NCBI GenBank assembly: GCA_030323885.1
Contig: CM059199.1
Location: 36,464,590 to 36,528,589 of the forward strand
Origin: Branchipolynoe longqiensis
Lineage: Eukaryota; Annelida; Polychaeta; Phyllodocida; Polynoidae
DNA: 64,000 nt
Direction: 5' to 3'
In this document: positions 1 through 10,366 of the stretch, one piece after another
How the letters are laid out: every line of letters starts with the position of its first letter
Numbering within the stretch: the first letter of the stretch is position 1
Notes under the pieces: model-generated
Seen by the model: the letters and a program-made list of their open reading frames with translations, nothing else
Database searches by the model: none
Told to the model about the DNA's origin: nothing
Made by a program: the position numbers and the translations under genes

Positions 1-219
1 TACCGAGGTAAAATTAGAGCTTACCCCATAGTAGATACAACACATGGCACAACACACGATCCAAGTTCAGCACCAGCAGAAGAGTAGTTAATATATAGCT
101 CCTATTTACTATTTACTTATATAATGTTTTCAGATACATACAACAGTGGATATTATCGACCTCCTTATTGGCTATTACACTCATGCACACCAGTCATTCC
201 TCTCCCACATGATCTCTCC
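1..219. other. Unassigned AT-rich flank
   Basis: I see no gene here. The first 14 bases (TACCGAGGTAAAAT) are identical to the outer end of the right terminal repeat of the DIRS-like element at 18586-18599, so the window may begin at the edge of a related element. The match is too short to be sure. Confidence 0.3.
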
Positions 220-1068
220 CTAAAGGCCCTGTCACACTATGACGTTTCTCACCAACGTGCTTCGACGCGTGCCGACGGGTTGGGTTTTTGTTCAACACGT
301 CGGTACACGTCCGGTACGTTGCCGGCGCGTTGCCGGCGCGTTACCGGCGCGTTACCGGCGCGTCGGTACATAGCAACGTGTGAATGGACACGTCGGCGCG
401 CGTCGGGGCGCGTCGGGGCGCGTCGAGGTTTTGTGCATGCACAAAACTTTGGACGCGCGGCGACGCGCGCCAACGGGTTGGAGGGCGCCTTACGGACGCG
501 TTAGCAACACGTCACCACGCGTTGGCGGCGCGCCGGCCGTACGCTGGCAGGACGTTGATCAACGTTGGTTAACGTTGGCTTTTTTCCCCCCAAAATGGGA
601 GCGTTCCGTCGGCGCGTCGGGAAAGTCCCATCGACATGTTGTGGGCATGCCATTGGCGTTGCTCCAGCGTTTCTCGGCGCGTTGGACGTGTTGCCGGCGC
701 GCCTGGATGCGTTGGCCGCGCGCTGTGGACGCGCTGCGGGCGCGTCCTAACGTGTTGCTGGCGGGTATGTACGGGTTCACGCAATACTAACACGATACCA
801 ATGCGCTGCCTCCACGCCGTAAACGCGCCGACAACGCGCCGACAACACGCCAATAACACGCTACCGACACGCTACATACATCCTAATAACATGCTACTAA
901 CGCGCCAATAACGTGCCAATAATGCGCCTCCAACCCACCACTAACACGCTGCGCCGTGTCAAACTTTCTCCAAAAGCGCTGAAAAGTTTGACGTTTCTCA
1001 ACGGGTTGCAAATATTTTGTGCGTTGCCGGCGCGCCGGCGGAAGCGTCGTAGTGTGACAGGGCCTTAA
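220..1068. mobile_element. TTAA-type fold-back DNA element, GC-rich copy
   Basis: The ends are inverted repeats: AAGGCCCTGTCACACTATGA on the left and its near complement at 1047-1066. The right end is flanked by TTAA; the left flank reads CTAA. The interior is rich in CGCG and CGTCGG words, with a 20-nt palindrome at 428-447 (core TGCATGCA) that recurs in the copies at 9.5, 10.4 and 20.3 kb. No transposase frame is visible, so it is non-autonomous. The TTAA target resembles piggyBac or Kolobok elements; that placement is inference. Confidence 0.7.
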
Positions 1069-1766
1069 CATAGTTCACCATTGGCTGCTTTAAGGACTCA
1101 CCCCCCCCCCCTCCCACACCCCACCAGCCACCACCTCGCCATCGTGGGATTACCACATAACATGACGGTGACCATGTGGCTGGGCAAGATAAAGGGGAGG
1201 GATTCTGCTTAAAGGGGCACTTCTTCCCTCCCTGGTCTGAGCATTATAAAGGGAGTATTGTTTCCCATTTAGCCATCTCGATACTCAATACATACTTACT
1301 CGGAGAATTTTACATGAGTTTGGCGTGTTTCTGGCCAAATGATGTCATACTGGCACAGCACTATTAAGTCACCATGAGTGTCCGCTGTCACAAGTCGATT
1401 CCCTGTCCTGCTATCACCATATAGGCAGTACCGATCATGATCTGGTTAGCGACGGGTTTTAAATAAACCAGGTGGCGGCTGACTTCTGAGATTAATTCCA
1501 GTCACTCAGTAGCGGTTTAAGTCTGGATAAAGATTACCCAGACAAATGTTTATAATAGCTGGTACAGAAAGGGATCTTATTGGCAATAGGTTTAAGATAA
1601 ATCGTGGCCGTCAACGGTCAGGATTAAGGGTCCTAAGTTGTGTAGTGTGCATCCCGATTTAAAATGTTACTAGAATGCAAAACCCCAACAAAGAAAATAC
1701 CTTGAAGAAACCCAATGAGTCTGTTCTTCCTGGTCTTGCTATTCCAGATATGATTCCTTCCATAAG
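1069..1766. other. Unassigned spacer
   Basis: I see no gene. A short word cluster near 1366-1420 (CACCATGAGTG, CTGTCACAAGTCG) resembles the body of the SINE-1 family and is probably a decayed fragment. Confidence 0.4.
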
Positions 1767-1868
1767 ATGATTGCTTGGTTGTTGGAGTTTTACGTATGGC
1801 AACAGCTAAGGTCATATCAGGATGGGTACCCACTTGTGACAGTGTGCACTCATATAGTGATGTCCCAA
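1767..1868 (-). mobile_element. SINE-1 3' fragment
   Basis: Reads as the complement of the SINE-1 tail: a GTTGG-type tail, then the conserved words CTAAGGTCATATCAGGATGG and CTTGTGACAGTG. The element is truncated after about 100 bp. Confidence 0.6.
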
Positions 1869-1990
1869 AAACAAACAAACAAACAACAACAAACATTCCA
1901 CCATGTTACATCGCTGCGCAGTGGCAGGTCACTTGTATTGTGAACTAGGTGGAATAAACAGGGGAAGGCCCTGAGTATTCCCAGGTCCTT

Positions 1991-2184
1991 ATGGGTAGTT
2001 TGTTTTTGTTGTTTTACGTCCTAGCAACATAATGCCAGACTGGGAAGCGACAAGTATCAATGTGTAAGTCATCGGTTTGACTCGACCAGGGTTCGAACCC
2101 ACAAACCCATGGGTTCGGATCCCCCTATATCACACAACAGGAGATGGAGGCTCAACTCATTCGGCCATCCCATCTGGTTCCTTT
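1991..2184 (-). mobile_element. SINE-1, internally deleted
   Basis: The tail (TTGTTGTTTTACGTCCTAGC) jumps directly to the distal body and tRNA-like head, skipping about 200 bp of the usual middle. The head has a B-box-like GGGTTCGAACCC, followed by a duplicated ACCCATGGGTTCG palindrome and the GGCCATCCCATCTGG end. It abuts the tail of a SINE-2 copy. Confidence 0.7.
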
Positions 2185-2191
2185 TTTTTTT

Positions 2192-2500
2192 TTTTCGTGA
2201 AGATTTATACTGCCTATCATGGATAAGTCTGAATAGACTTGTTTTCACCATTAGACAGTTTGTTGATAGAAAGCCTGAGTCTACACTTTTACCGACCCAA
2301 GGGATTTTTAACCTCCCACACCACATATACATGGTATGAGAGCAACTGGCCGTTGATGTCGCTGTAAGTTATATACAGTTGTGGAAATCCAAATTGGAAG
2401 AGGTGGGGGCATGGGGAATCGAACCACCGACTTTCAGATTAGGAGTCCGACCTAGAAAAAAGTCAGACACTCTAACCACTCCACCACAGAGAACACCACC
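2192..2500 (-). mobile_element. SINE-2 (second tRNA-derived SINE family), full length
   Basis: On the minus strand a tRNA-like head (GTGGTTAGAGTGTCTGAC as A-box region, GGTTCGATTCCCCATGCCCC as B-box region) is followed by a body shared with 60858-61157 and 52693-52857. It ends in GATTTATACTGCC complement and an A-rich tail. The head looks like a tRNA but extends into the shared body, so I do not call a tRNA gene. Confidence 0.7.
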
Positions 2501-2819
2501 TGGTATGATATTAGATGTTGCGAGGATGCAAAACAACAAACAAACAATACAGTTAGAGCGTGCAATAATCATACAGTGCTCGTAGTTGCAGGAATAGTGG
2601 ATGTTATTTGAAGCATGCGCATGCACACACATGCGTGTCACACCTTTACTCAGACGTATTCATTAGCCAAGGTGGCGTTGTATTTGAAACACGACATATA
2701 TTATATATAAGCACCGGACATGTTTACCCTACTGCTCATATGGATAAACATGACATGTGTGAGCTAATTTGCCCAGAGGAGTCTTAACAGCCTTCCTCTG
2801 TCAGGTCCCGCCAGTTCTC

Positions 2820-3325
2820 CATACGACATTTAGCTTCAAGTAAACTACACCTATTCTACTGATTCAATGAAAACCAACGACTTTTACTTTGTTTACTGAA
2901 AACTGACGACTTTCAGTGAAAATGTACGGGTGTAAATAAGGATACAAGAAATAAACCCGGAAGATGACATTTAATGCAAGTAGACGACAATTGGGGGATT
3001 AATTTGACAGCATACAACATTTAGCTTTTAGTAATGTGCACCACTTCTACTCATTCAGTGATAACCGATGACTGTTGTTAACAATTCACTGGCTTAGATA
3101 GTGATTAAAAATCAACCAACGGAAAACGATATTTAACGCGAGCAGACGACAATTGGGGGACTAAATCGAAGGCATACAACATTTAGCTTATAGTAAACTG
3201 CACCCATTCTACTCATTCAGTGAAAATTGACGCCTTTTGATGGATATTCACTGGTTTGAATGGGGATAAGATAACAATTGGCAGACGATATTTAACACAA
3301 GCAGACGACAATCAGAGGGACTAGT
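2820..3325. repeat. Tandem repeat, about three units of 150-190 bp
   Basis: Three diverged units start near 2822, 3010 and 3171. Each carries ACATTTAGCTT, then a CTACTCATTCAGTGA-like word, then GCAGACGACAATTGGGGGA or a variant. No coding frame spans it. Confidence 0.7.
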
Positions 3326-3620
3326 CGTGAATGGAGTAATGGATTGTGCTACTTAAGCCGGAGTTAATTATCACCTGATGGGCTCATTAGACACGTCACG
3401 TGACAGTTCCCAGGGGCCGCTTCCTGCCAGCTGATTAGATGTCCAATAATGTTTGTTCAAACTGTACCTTTTTTTAAATAGGGAACAATACATGTATTTT
3501 TTTTGTATTTTTTGTTGTCTGCTTTGTTAAAGCTGATTTACTATCTATTAGCGATGAATTCCTGGAAGAATATAGACAGCACATGGCTCTCTCTCCTGGT
3601 TATATACGCGGCAACCGAAG
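3326..3620. other. Unassigned spacer
   Basis: I see nothing beyond AT-rich single-copy-looking sequence. Confidence 0.3.
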
Positions 3621-3624
3621 GAGT

Positions 3625-4702
3625 TGGTTGGTTGTTGGAGTTGTATTTCCGTGCAACATCTAAGATCATATCAGGATGGGTACCGACTTGTGACAATGTG
3701 CACTCATGAATAATTGTATAGTGCTGCCCCACTGGAAGACCAGGCCAGCAGCACCATGACCTGATGTCCCACCAAGTCACATAATCCTGACACTGTGCAA
3801 ACCAGTCCCTGCCCTATCCTAATATTGCCGAGCGCCAAGCTAGGAAGTGACAAATATCAATTTTGAAGTCATCGGTTTGACTCGACCAGGGTTCGAAGCC
3901 ACGCCCCTACGATCTACCAACACGGGTGCCGGACATTCTAACTAAAGCTAGGATTCCTTACACGCGGTATGCGGTATGCGGTATGCGAATACGAATGCGG
4001 CAAAAAATCGAAACGCCTTGAACTCAATGGGCTACAACCATTACACGAGGTATGCGAATGCGAATGCGAATGTGAATGCGAATGCGACAACTCGATCGGT
4101 CCCTGTAGCGATCGGTGCGGCATGCGGTATGCGGCACGGAGGGTGTGAATAGAAACCTGAGTCTGATGTGTCCATTAGTTTAACACTAGGAGAGGCGACA
4201 GAGCATTACGGCACGGTCACGCACAAGGGTGCTGATTGGAAACATATGGTAGTGGTGATGGTGGGGGTTCGGGTGCCGCATACCACGTAGAAGGAATCTT
4301 CCCATTCGCATACCGCATGCTGCATGCCGCATGCTGCATACCGCATACCGCGTAGAAGGAATCTCAGCTTTAAGCGCGCATTCCTTACACGCAGTATGCG
4401 GTATGCGAATGTGGCAAAAAATTGAAAAGCATCTAAGTCAATGGGGGTGATTCCTTACACACGGTATGCGGCATGTGGCATGCGGCATGCAAATACTGAA
4501 TTGGTCCATGTAGCGATCGGTGCGGCATGCGAATACGAATGCCCATAAACAACAGTGTTAGAGAAACCTGACACTATGTGTGGGTGTGGGTGTGGGTGTG
4601 GGTGAAAGGACCCAAACCGTTTGTATACCGCATGCCACATGCCGCATACCGCATGCCGCATACCGCGTGTAAGGAATCCTAGCTTAATTCGGCCATCCCG
4701 CC
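3625..4702 (-). mobile_element. SINE-1 interrupted by a MITE
   Basis: Full-length SINE-1 on the minus strand: tail at 3625, B-box-like GGGTTCGAAGCC complement near 3890, head reaching TCTAAC at 3942. The last piece of the head (TTCGGCCATCCCGCCTGG) resumes at 4688, after the 739-bp insertion at 3946-4684. Confidence 0.75.
3946..4684. mobile_element. Harbinger-like MITE built of ATGCGG words, TAA duplication
   Basis: The terminal inverted repeat AGCTAGGATTCCTTACAC matches its complement at the other end, and TAA is duplicated on both sides (3943-3945 and 4685-4687). Both the host SINE sequence and the 3-nt TWA duplication fit PIF/Harbinger insertion. The interior is almost entirely degenerate GCATGCGG/GTATGCGG words with internal copies of the terminal motif near 4310-4460, suggesting nested growth. 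No transposase frame is present. Confidence 0.75.
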
Positions 4703-4796
4703 TGGTTTTGAAGGTATGCGGCATTTAAACATGGATAGGATTAGGAAGGAAATAATATATTTGAAGTTACTTAACAAAATATCTACAAAAGCAATT

Positions 4797-5090
4797 ACCG
4801 GACGTGATGACCGAATCTGTAGACCACAGGCTTCCCGTGCGGAAGGTCGGGAGTTCGAATCCCAGCCAGGTCAAAGGAATGACTTATAAAATTGTACTGT
4901 ATGGCTACCTAGACACTCTTTACCCCAATCATATTAATGCTGCGCACCAAGCTAAGATTCAGTAGAATGCGACTAATATAAATTGTGTAAGTCATTGGTT
5001 TGATTGACTCCACGGGGAATTGAACTCCCGATCTCCCGCACAGAATGCCTGCGCTCTACCGATTCGTCCACTGCGTCCGTTACACACTTA
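4797..5090. repeat. Two opposed tRNA-like SINE heads
   Basis: A plus-strand head at 4797-4920 (CCGTGCGGAAGGTCGGGAGTTCGAATCCC) faces a minus-strand head at about 4940-5085 (complement of a GAATTGAACTCCCGATCTCC stretch). Both carry B-box-like motifs followed by SINE-1 body words (ATGACTTA, AAGTCATTGGTTTGA). Confidence 0.5.
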
Positions 5091-5560
5091 ATATAAGGAA
5101 ACTTGTCCAGCATCAACACCATTGTAGTACGCAAGTTTAAAATCACGTGACCAGATCTCTAAAGCACCACCATGAATGGGCGCCCCGAGCTTGGTTAAAT
5201 GGTAAACTGCTCACAGTGGTGCCACCTGGCGGTGACGGTGGTGGTTGTGGCACTCACAAGGCACCACCAACACTATCAGCTATGCACTATGTAGGAGACG
5301 GCTGAACGGGGCCTAACACCCGGGCGATATCCACCAAAGTCCCGCCAGAGGGCTCTCACGGGCCAACGTGCATGTCATCCACTTCCGGTACCGTGGAACT
5401 AACAATTCACCCGCCAGGTCACCCGTCAATGAAACAAAATTGTCTGTCAAAGATGAAGCTGCATAGAAAGATGCCTCGGCGGTGAACAAATATATGTTAA
5501 GATGAATAAAATATCTGCCAACAAAAAATAGATGGAAGCATCAACAATAATAGAAGTTAA
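5091..5560. other. Unassigned spacer
   Basis: I see no gene. Short words such as GGTGCCACCTGGCGG recur near 24900-24960, which suggests an old dispersed repeat. Confidence 0.3.
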
Positions 5561-5561
5561 A

Positions 5562-5690
5562 GCGGCATAGTCCGATAAAGGCATCAACTTCAATTAAGCA
5601 AAAACATTTATCTAGAATTGATCCTATGAATTCAACTAAGATACTGGGGTGCTTATAAAGCATTTGTTGCTGCATAGAAGGAGATGTCAA
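5562..5690. mobile_element. GCATAGTCC MITE, partial
   Basis: Begins TTAAAGCGGCATAGTCCGAT and carries the GAATTGATCCTAT and TTGCTGCATAGAAGG words of the family seen in full at 40901-41257, but lacks the second terminus. Confidence 0.5.
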
Positions 5691-5744
5691 TTAAGTCAAT
5701 TAATATCGCATGTTACCGCTTATCAACAACAAAATGTCACATAC

Positions 5745-6068
5745 TGTTAGTTTGTTTGTTGTTCTTTTACGTCCTAGCAACATCCAAGATCATATCAGGA
5801 TGGGTACCGACTTGTGACAGTGCACAGTCATGGCAGCTTTATAGCGCTTCCCCACTGGGACACCAGGCCACCAGCACCACGACCTGATATCCCACCCATT
5901 CACATTATCCTGGCACTGAGCCAACCAGTTCTTGCCCTATCCTAATAATGCCGAGCGCCTGGCTAGATTGCGACAAGTAGCAATGTTTAAGTCATTGGTT
6001 TGAGACGACTAGGATTAGGACACACGAACCCATGAGTTCGGATCCCCTGATCTCCCAAAACAGGAGAC
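5745..6068 (-). mobile_element. SINE-1, nearly full length
   Basis: Tail GTTTGTTTGTTGTTCTTTTACG, conserved body, and a head carrying the ACCCATGAGTTCGG palindrome variant. The 5' end of the SINE is cut after CAGGAGA. Confidence 0.7.
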
Positions 6069-6860
6069 AATAACTGAAAACCGCCAGAGTGTGCAACGTT
6101 AACACACCACTTGATCTTTACCTCACTGACGCCATCAATCCCTGTCAGGCATATGTATGTCATCAAGAACTAGACTGTAATGCAATAAATATATACAGTG
6201 ATAACAATGATGCCAGTGTAATATATCAATATGCAGTAGATTGAATTAATTGCATATTATATGATGACGTGATACAAACATAGAGATGGAAATTCCAACA
6301 ATGAACAACAATTGAATATAATGAAATTATAGTCAGACAGGCACTGTGGCGCCGACTATATTCTATTCTTCGAACTAATAACTTTGGCCGCTGATCGACG
6401 CACCATCTACATGATACTTCTTGAACTCCTTATTGCGCAGTTAACTTAATTACGCAGTTAGTTTTATTATCAGATTGTGGCGACACCTATATTCGAGTTT
6501 AGAACTAGAAATGGTCGCCGATTGACCCGCCACCTGTAGGGATTTCCAGTCAAAGCCGATGACGTGGCACTGGATATCTTCACTTCGACCAGACTTTTCA
6601 AACCGAGAGGACGTACTTCTTCCGACAAGATTTGCCTCCCACCCACCCAACTAGTATGATGTACCGATAGGGTTAAGTGCCTGTAATCCTTGAAATATCT
6701 AAGGTCATTGTCATCATCAAGAGTAATGTAACAAGCTAATTAGAAAGAATTAAATTGCCACTTTATACTACTGTCTCGTTCTGTTTTCAATTATAGTCAG
6801 ACAGTCGGGCCCAGACTTGGTTTAGCGAGCTGGAATAGTGAGTCGGTAAGACTCTTTGAA
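6069..6860. other. Unassigned spacer
   Basis: I see no convincing exon, RNA gene or repeat in this AT-rich stretch. Confidence 0.3.
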
Positions 6861-6864
6861 CGTT

Positions 6865-7425
6865 CCACATGCACACCACCTTTCACCTCACAAAGCTACC
6901 ATCCCTAAGCCCCCCTCACACACACCACATGCACACACCATGCAACAACAACCACAGACACACCACACACTATACACATGTATCACACCACAAAGCCCAC
7001 ACAGCGTAAAACCACACGCACCACAGCCATTCCTACCACACACAACACATACACCTCAGACCACGCACATCAGACACATCACACACACACCACACCCCGT
7101 GCATATCACATACACCACACACCACACACCACCTACCACACACACCATGCACCACCCATCAAATATACCCTACACCACACACACCACGCACCACACACAC
7201 CATGCAAACCACACACATCACATACACCACACACCACACACCATCCACCATGCACACACCATACACCGCACGCACCACACATCACACACACAATACACCA
7301 ACACATACATCACTCACACCACACCCCCACATACACACACTACACCCCACACAACACACGTCACACACATCACACACCGCACACCACACATACCACACCC
7401 ACATACACCACACACTTGCCGACAC
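6865..7425. repeat. CACACCA-type microsatellite
   Basis: About 550 bp of degenerate CACACCA, CACCACAC and CATACACA words with open frames of His/Thr/Pro in several frames. These frames are products of the low-complexity repeat, not genes. Confidence 0.9.
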
Positions 7426-7607
7426 GACCAGGAGACCAGCAGAGATCACGCTGACCTGCGCAGTGAGATCTTCCGCCTTGTGTGGGCTTAGCGGTTTTGT
7501 CCACCCGGGGGCGGGGTTATCAGGGTAAGTCGAGCACCCCCCCCCCCCTCCCCCACATATCTCTCACAGCAAAGTCTGTGTAGTGATGTTGTACTAATAC
7601 TTAGACA

Positions 7608-8215
7608 CAAGATGGGATGGCCGGCTGATTTCAGAGCCCGCCTCACGTTTTGGTAGATCGTGGGATTCGAACCCATTAGATTCGAACCCTTCTTGGGTCA
7701 AACCAATGACTTAAGAAGTGATACTGATCGCTTGCTAGTCAGGTGATTGACAGTATTAGGATAAGGCACAGACTGGTTGGTTCAGTGCCAGGATAATTTG
7801 ACTGAGTAGGGTAGCAGGTCATGGTATTGGCAGCATGGTTTGTTTGTTTGTTTGTTGTTGTACATCCTAGCAACATCTAAGGTCATATCAGAATGGGTAC
7901 CGACATGTGACACTGCACACTCATGGCAACTTTATAGTGCTGTCCCACTGGGAAACCAGGCCACCGGCACCATGACCTGGTATCCCACTCAGTCACATTA
8001 TCTTGACACTGAGCACACCAGTCCTTGCCCTGTCCTAATAATGCCGAGCACCTGGCTAGGAAGCGACAAGTATCAATGTTTAACTCATTGGTTTGACTCG
8101 AACAGGGTTCGAACACACGACCCCACCATCTACCAGCATGGGAGACGGACGCTCTAACTCATTCGGCCATCCCGTGTGGTCGGTGGAGCAGCACTATAAA
8201 GTTGCCATGAAGTAA
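7608..8215 (+). mobile_element. SINE-1 (+) split by a younger SINE-1
   Basis: A plus-strand SINE-1 runs from GATGGCCGGCTGATT (7617) to GGCAGCATGG (7834). It is interrupted by a complete minus-strand SINE-1 and resumes at 8183 with GTGGAGCAGCACTATAAAGTTGCCATGA. Confidence 0.7.
7838..8181 (-). mobile_element. SINE-1, full length, type A head
   Basis: Complete minus-strand copy from the GTTTGTTTGTTTGTTGTTG tail to the GGCCATCCCGTGTGG end of the tRNA-like head. The B-box-like GGGTTCGAACAC complement is near 8104. It sits inside an older plus-strand copy. Confidence 0.8.
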
Positions 8216-8394
8216 CATTTTATTTTAAATGGCTATCTTTGTAATAACTTCATTGCAATATTAATAATGGCATACACATCAACAGTCTGGTAGCAGTAAT
8301 GGATTGTATTACATCATAATGTACACTGTATTGCCATGTACAGCAACATGCTTAATAAGTTAAGTAATACCTAACTTGAAAATGAAGGATCGAA

Positions 8395-8680
8395 TCTAGC
8401 TAATTGTTCTGGTTTCCGAAAATATCATGATTTCATCCGACTATGCAGCTGATATCATCGCACATATTAAGCATGTCTTGCTACATAAAAGGGGATTATA
8501 AGTGAAATTATTAGAAGATATTACTGCTGAAACATATGCTGAAAGCTACTGTTGACATGCTTGTCAACAGTAATTTGGCATTGATATGTTTTCATTTAGA
8601 ATATTTCCCAAGTTAGCTATTTAAAATAATGGTTATTTCAAACCAAAGGAAGGTAGATTGTAGCTATCAATCGAATGCGT
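8395..8680. mobile_element. GCATAGTCC MITE remnant
   Basis: Carries words of the family: TTTCATCCGACTATGCAGCT, CTTGTCAACAGTAATTTGGCA, AAGTTAGCTATTTAAAATAA. It looks rearranged and the termini are not both clear. Confidence 0.45.
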
Positions 8681-8928
8681 TTATATCAGAACATGGCATA
8701 CATTCAAAACCATTGAACTACGTAAGTTAAATGGTAGATCATATTTGGTTATTTTTCATAGTTAAGTGACATTTCTCATAGTTAAGTGACATTTGTTTGT
8801 GTTGTTGTTGTTGTCGAGGTTGTGTTCACCGTGTTTGCTCTATAAATGTTTGTGCTGAGGCTTTCCGGAGCTGTGTTCCTTTAGTAAGTTATCCCCTGAC
8901 GGTCGGTTTAGTAAATCAGCGCTTACCC

Positions 8929-8951
8929 CCCCCCCCCCCCCCCCCCCCCCT
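8929..8951. repeat. Poly-C tract
   Basis: An unbroken run of about 23 C residues. Length is likely to be unreliable in the assembly. Confidence 0.9.
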
Positions 8952-9074
8952 GCCTTCCCATGGGCGCCTCCACGAGCGGTGGAACCAGATACCTGCGGTG
9001 GGTGGCCCGTGCCTTCCTTGTACAATTCTCCTTAAATCATCCTCAGCCCCCATCCGGCGCACGCGCACTGACAG

Positions 9075-9440
9075 TGACAGCGGGGGTGTAGGATGTGAGG
9101 GGGTGACGGGGGTGAGGTGGCGAGTGGGTGAGGAGTGAGGAGGTTAGGGGGTGGGGGGTGACGGGGTGAGGGTGGGTGTGTGGTAGGGTGATGTGGTGAG
9201 GGGATGAGGCAATGAGGGGAAGGAGGGGAGGGATGGGAGGGATGGGAAGGAGGGGAGTGAGGGGTGTGAGTGTGTGACAGGGCGAGGGGTGAGTTGGGTG
9301 AGGGGTGTGAGTGTGTGAGAGGGCGAGGGGTGAGTTGGGTGAGGGGTGAGTTGGGTGAGGTGGTGAGGGGGTGAGGGGAGTGAGGGGCTGAGGAGAGTGA
9401 GGGGGGTGAGGGGAGTGAAGGGGGGTGAGGGCGGTTGGTG
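9075..9440. repeat. G-rich GGTGAG minisatellite
   Basis: Degenerate GGGTGAGG/GAGTGTGTGA words with many GGGG runs. Proline/serine/threonine open frames on the minus strand are low-complexity artefacts. The plus strand has the spacing expected for G-quadruplexes. Confidence 0.85.
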
Positions 9441-9536
9441 GGCATAGTCTGCAAGCCTGCACTCCGTGATTAAACACAACAGTGCACACCATTTGTTCGC
9501 ATAGATCATAAGCAGCGGGTGCCGAGTTAGCGTAGG

Positions 9537-10283
9537 TTAAGGCCCAGTCACACCTTACCGCATTGGAGAAATGGACAGAAACCGGACACTGTCTGGTGAA
9601 ATAGGCAATGTATGCTTTATATATGCTTGGCATCCGCGTGTCCATTACCTGTCCGGTGGTGTCTGGCGGTGTCCGATACAAGTTTTGAACATGCACAAAA
9701 CTTGTACCTGCACCGCCGAATTAACGTGTACGGTTGGTGTCCGGCTTAAGTCCGTTTAGTCCATTTTATCCGGTTCATGTCCGTTACTCATCCGTTAGGT
9801 GTCCGGTTTGTATCCTGAAGAATCCGTTGACGGTGCTGCGGGAATTCGGCCTGTCATTTTTGTGCACGTCCGTGAACAGTCCGGTAGGTGTCTGGTTGTT
9901 GACCAGTTGGTGTCCCTGGTCCGTCCGTTAGACATTCAGTTGTCGTCCGGTTATCGTCCGGTTATCATCTGGTGGCTATTTCTTAATGTACATTCCATGT
10001 ACGTTTAGCGTTTGCTTTGTCCAGTACATTTTGGTACATGTTGGTACATGTTGGTACATGTTGGTCCATGTTGGTACATTTTGGTACATTTTGGTACATG
10101 TTGGTACATTTTGGTACATGGTGGTAAATTGTGGTACATGTTGGTACATTTTGGTACATGGTGGTACATGTTGGTACATTTTGGTACAGTTTGGTACATT
10201 TTGATACCGAACAGCACCGGACTAGAAAATTATGTGTCCAGTGGTGTCCGGTACTCAATTCGGTAAGGTGTGACGGCACTTAA
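9537..10283. mobile_element. TTAA-flanked fold-back element, GTCCGGT type
   Basis: TTAA lies at both ends (9537-9540, 10280-10283). Terminal repeats are GGCCCAGTCACACCTTACCG and the complement of CGGTAAGGTGTGACGGCAC. The interior is made of GTCCGGT/CATCCGTT words and the near-palindrome GTTTTGAACATGCACAAAAC at about 9680. No transposase is visible. Confidence 0.75.
10026..10200. repeat. 10-bp array TTGGTACATG/TTGGTACATT
   Basis: About 17 head-to-tail 10-bp units inside the fold-back element. They read as CTKMYQNVP-like frames on the minus strand, which are artefacts. The unit contains GTAC, so the array is weakly self-complementary. Confidence 0.9.
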
Positions 10284-10366
10284 GAGATTGCGCAGTGCAC
10301 TTATATATATATCAATACATGTACCAATCATCATTCTATATATATATATATAATACGAAATGGTGT

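Noticed and set aside
2400..2490. tRNA gene on the minus strand
   Set aside because: Good A- and B-box-like motifs, but the flanking body is shared with 60858-61157, so it is a SINE-2 head.
5210..5240. CTCF-like site (CCACCTGGCGG) here and near 24900 and 41320
   Set aside because: Only short partial matches, several within repeated sequence; not enough to call.
6856..7528. His/Thr/Pro-rich frames of 211 and 158 codons
   Set aside because: CACACCA microsatellite; overlapping frames of the same composition.
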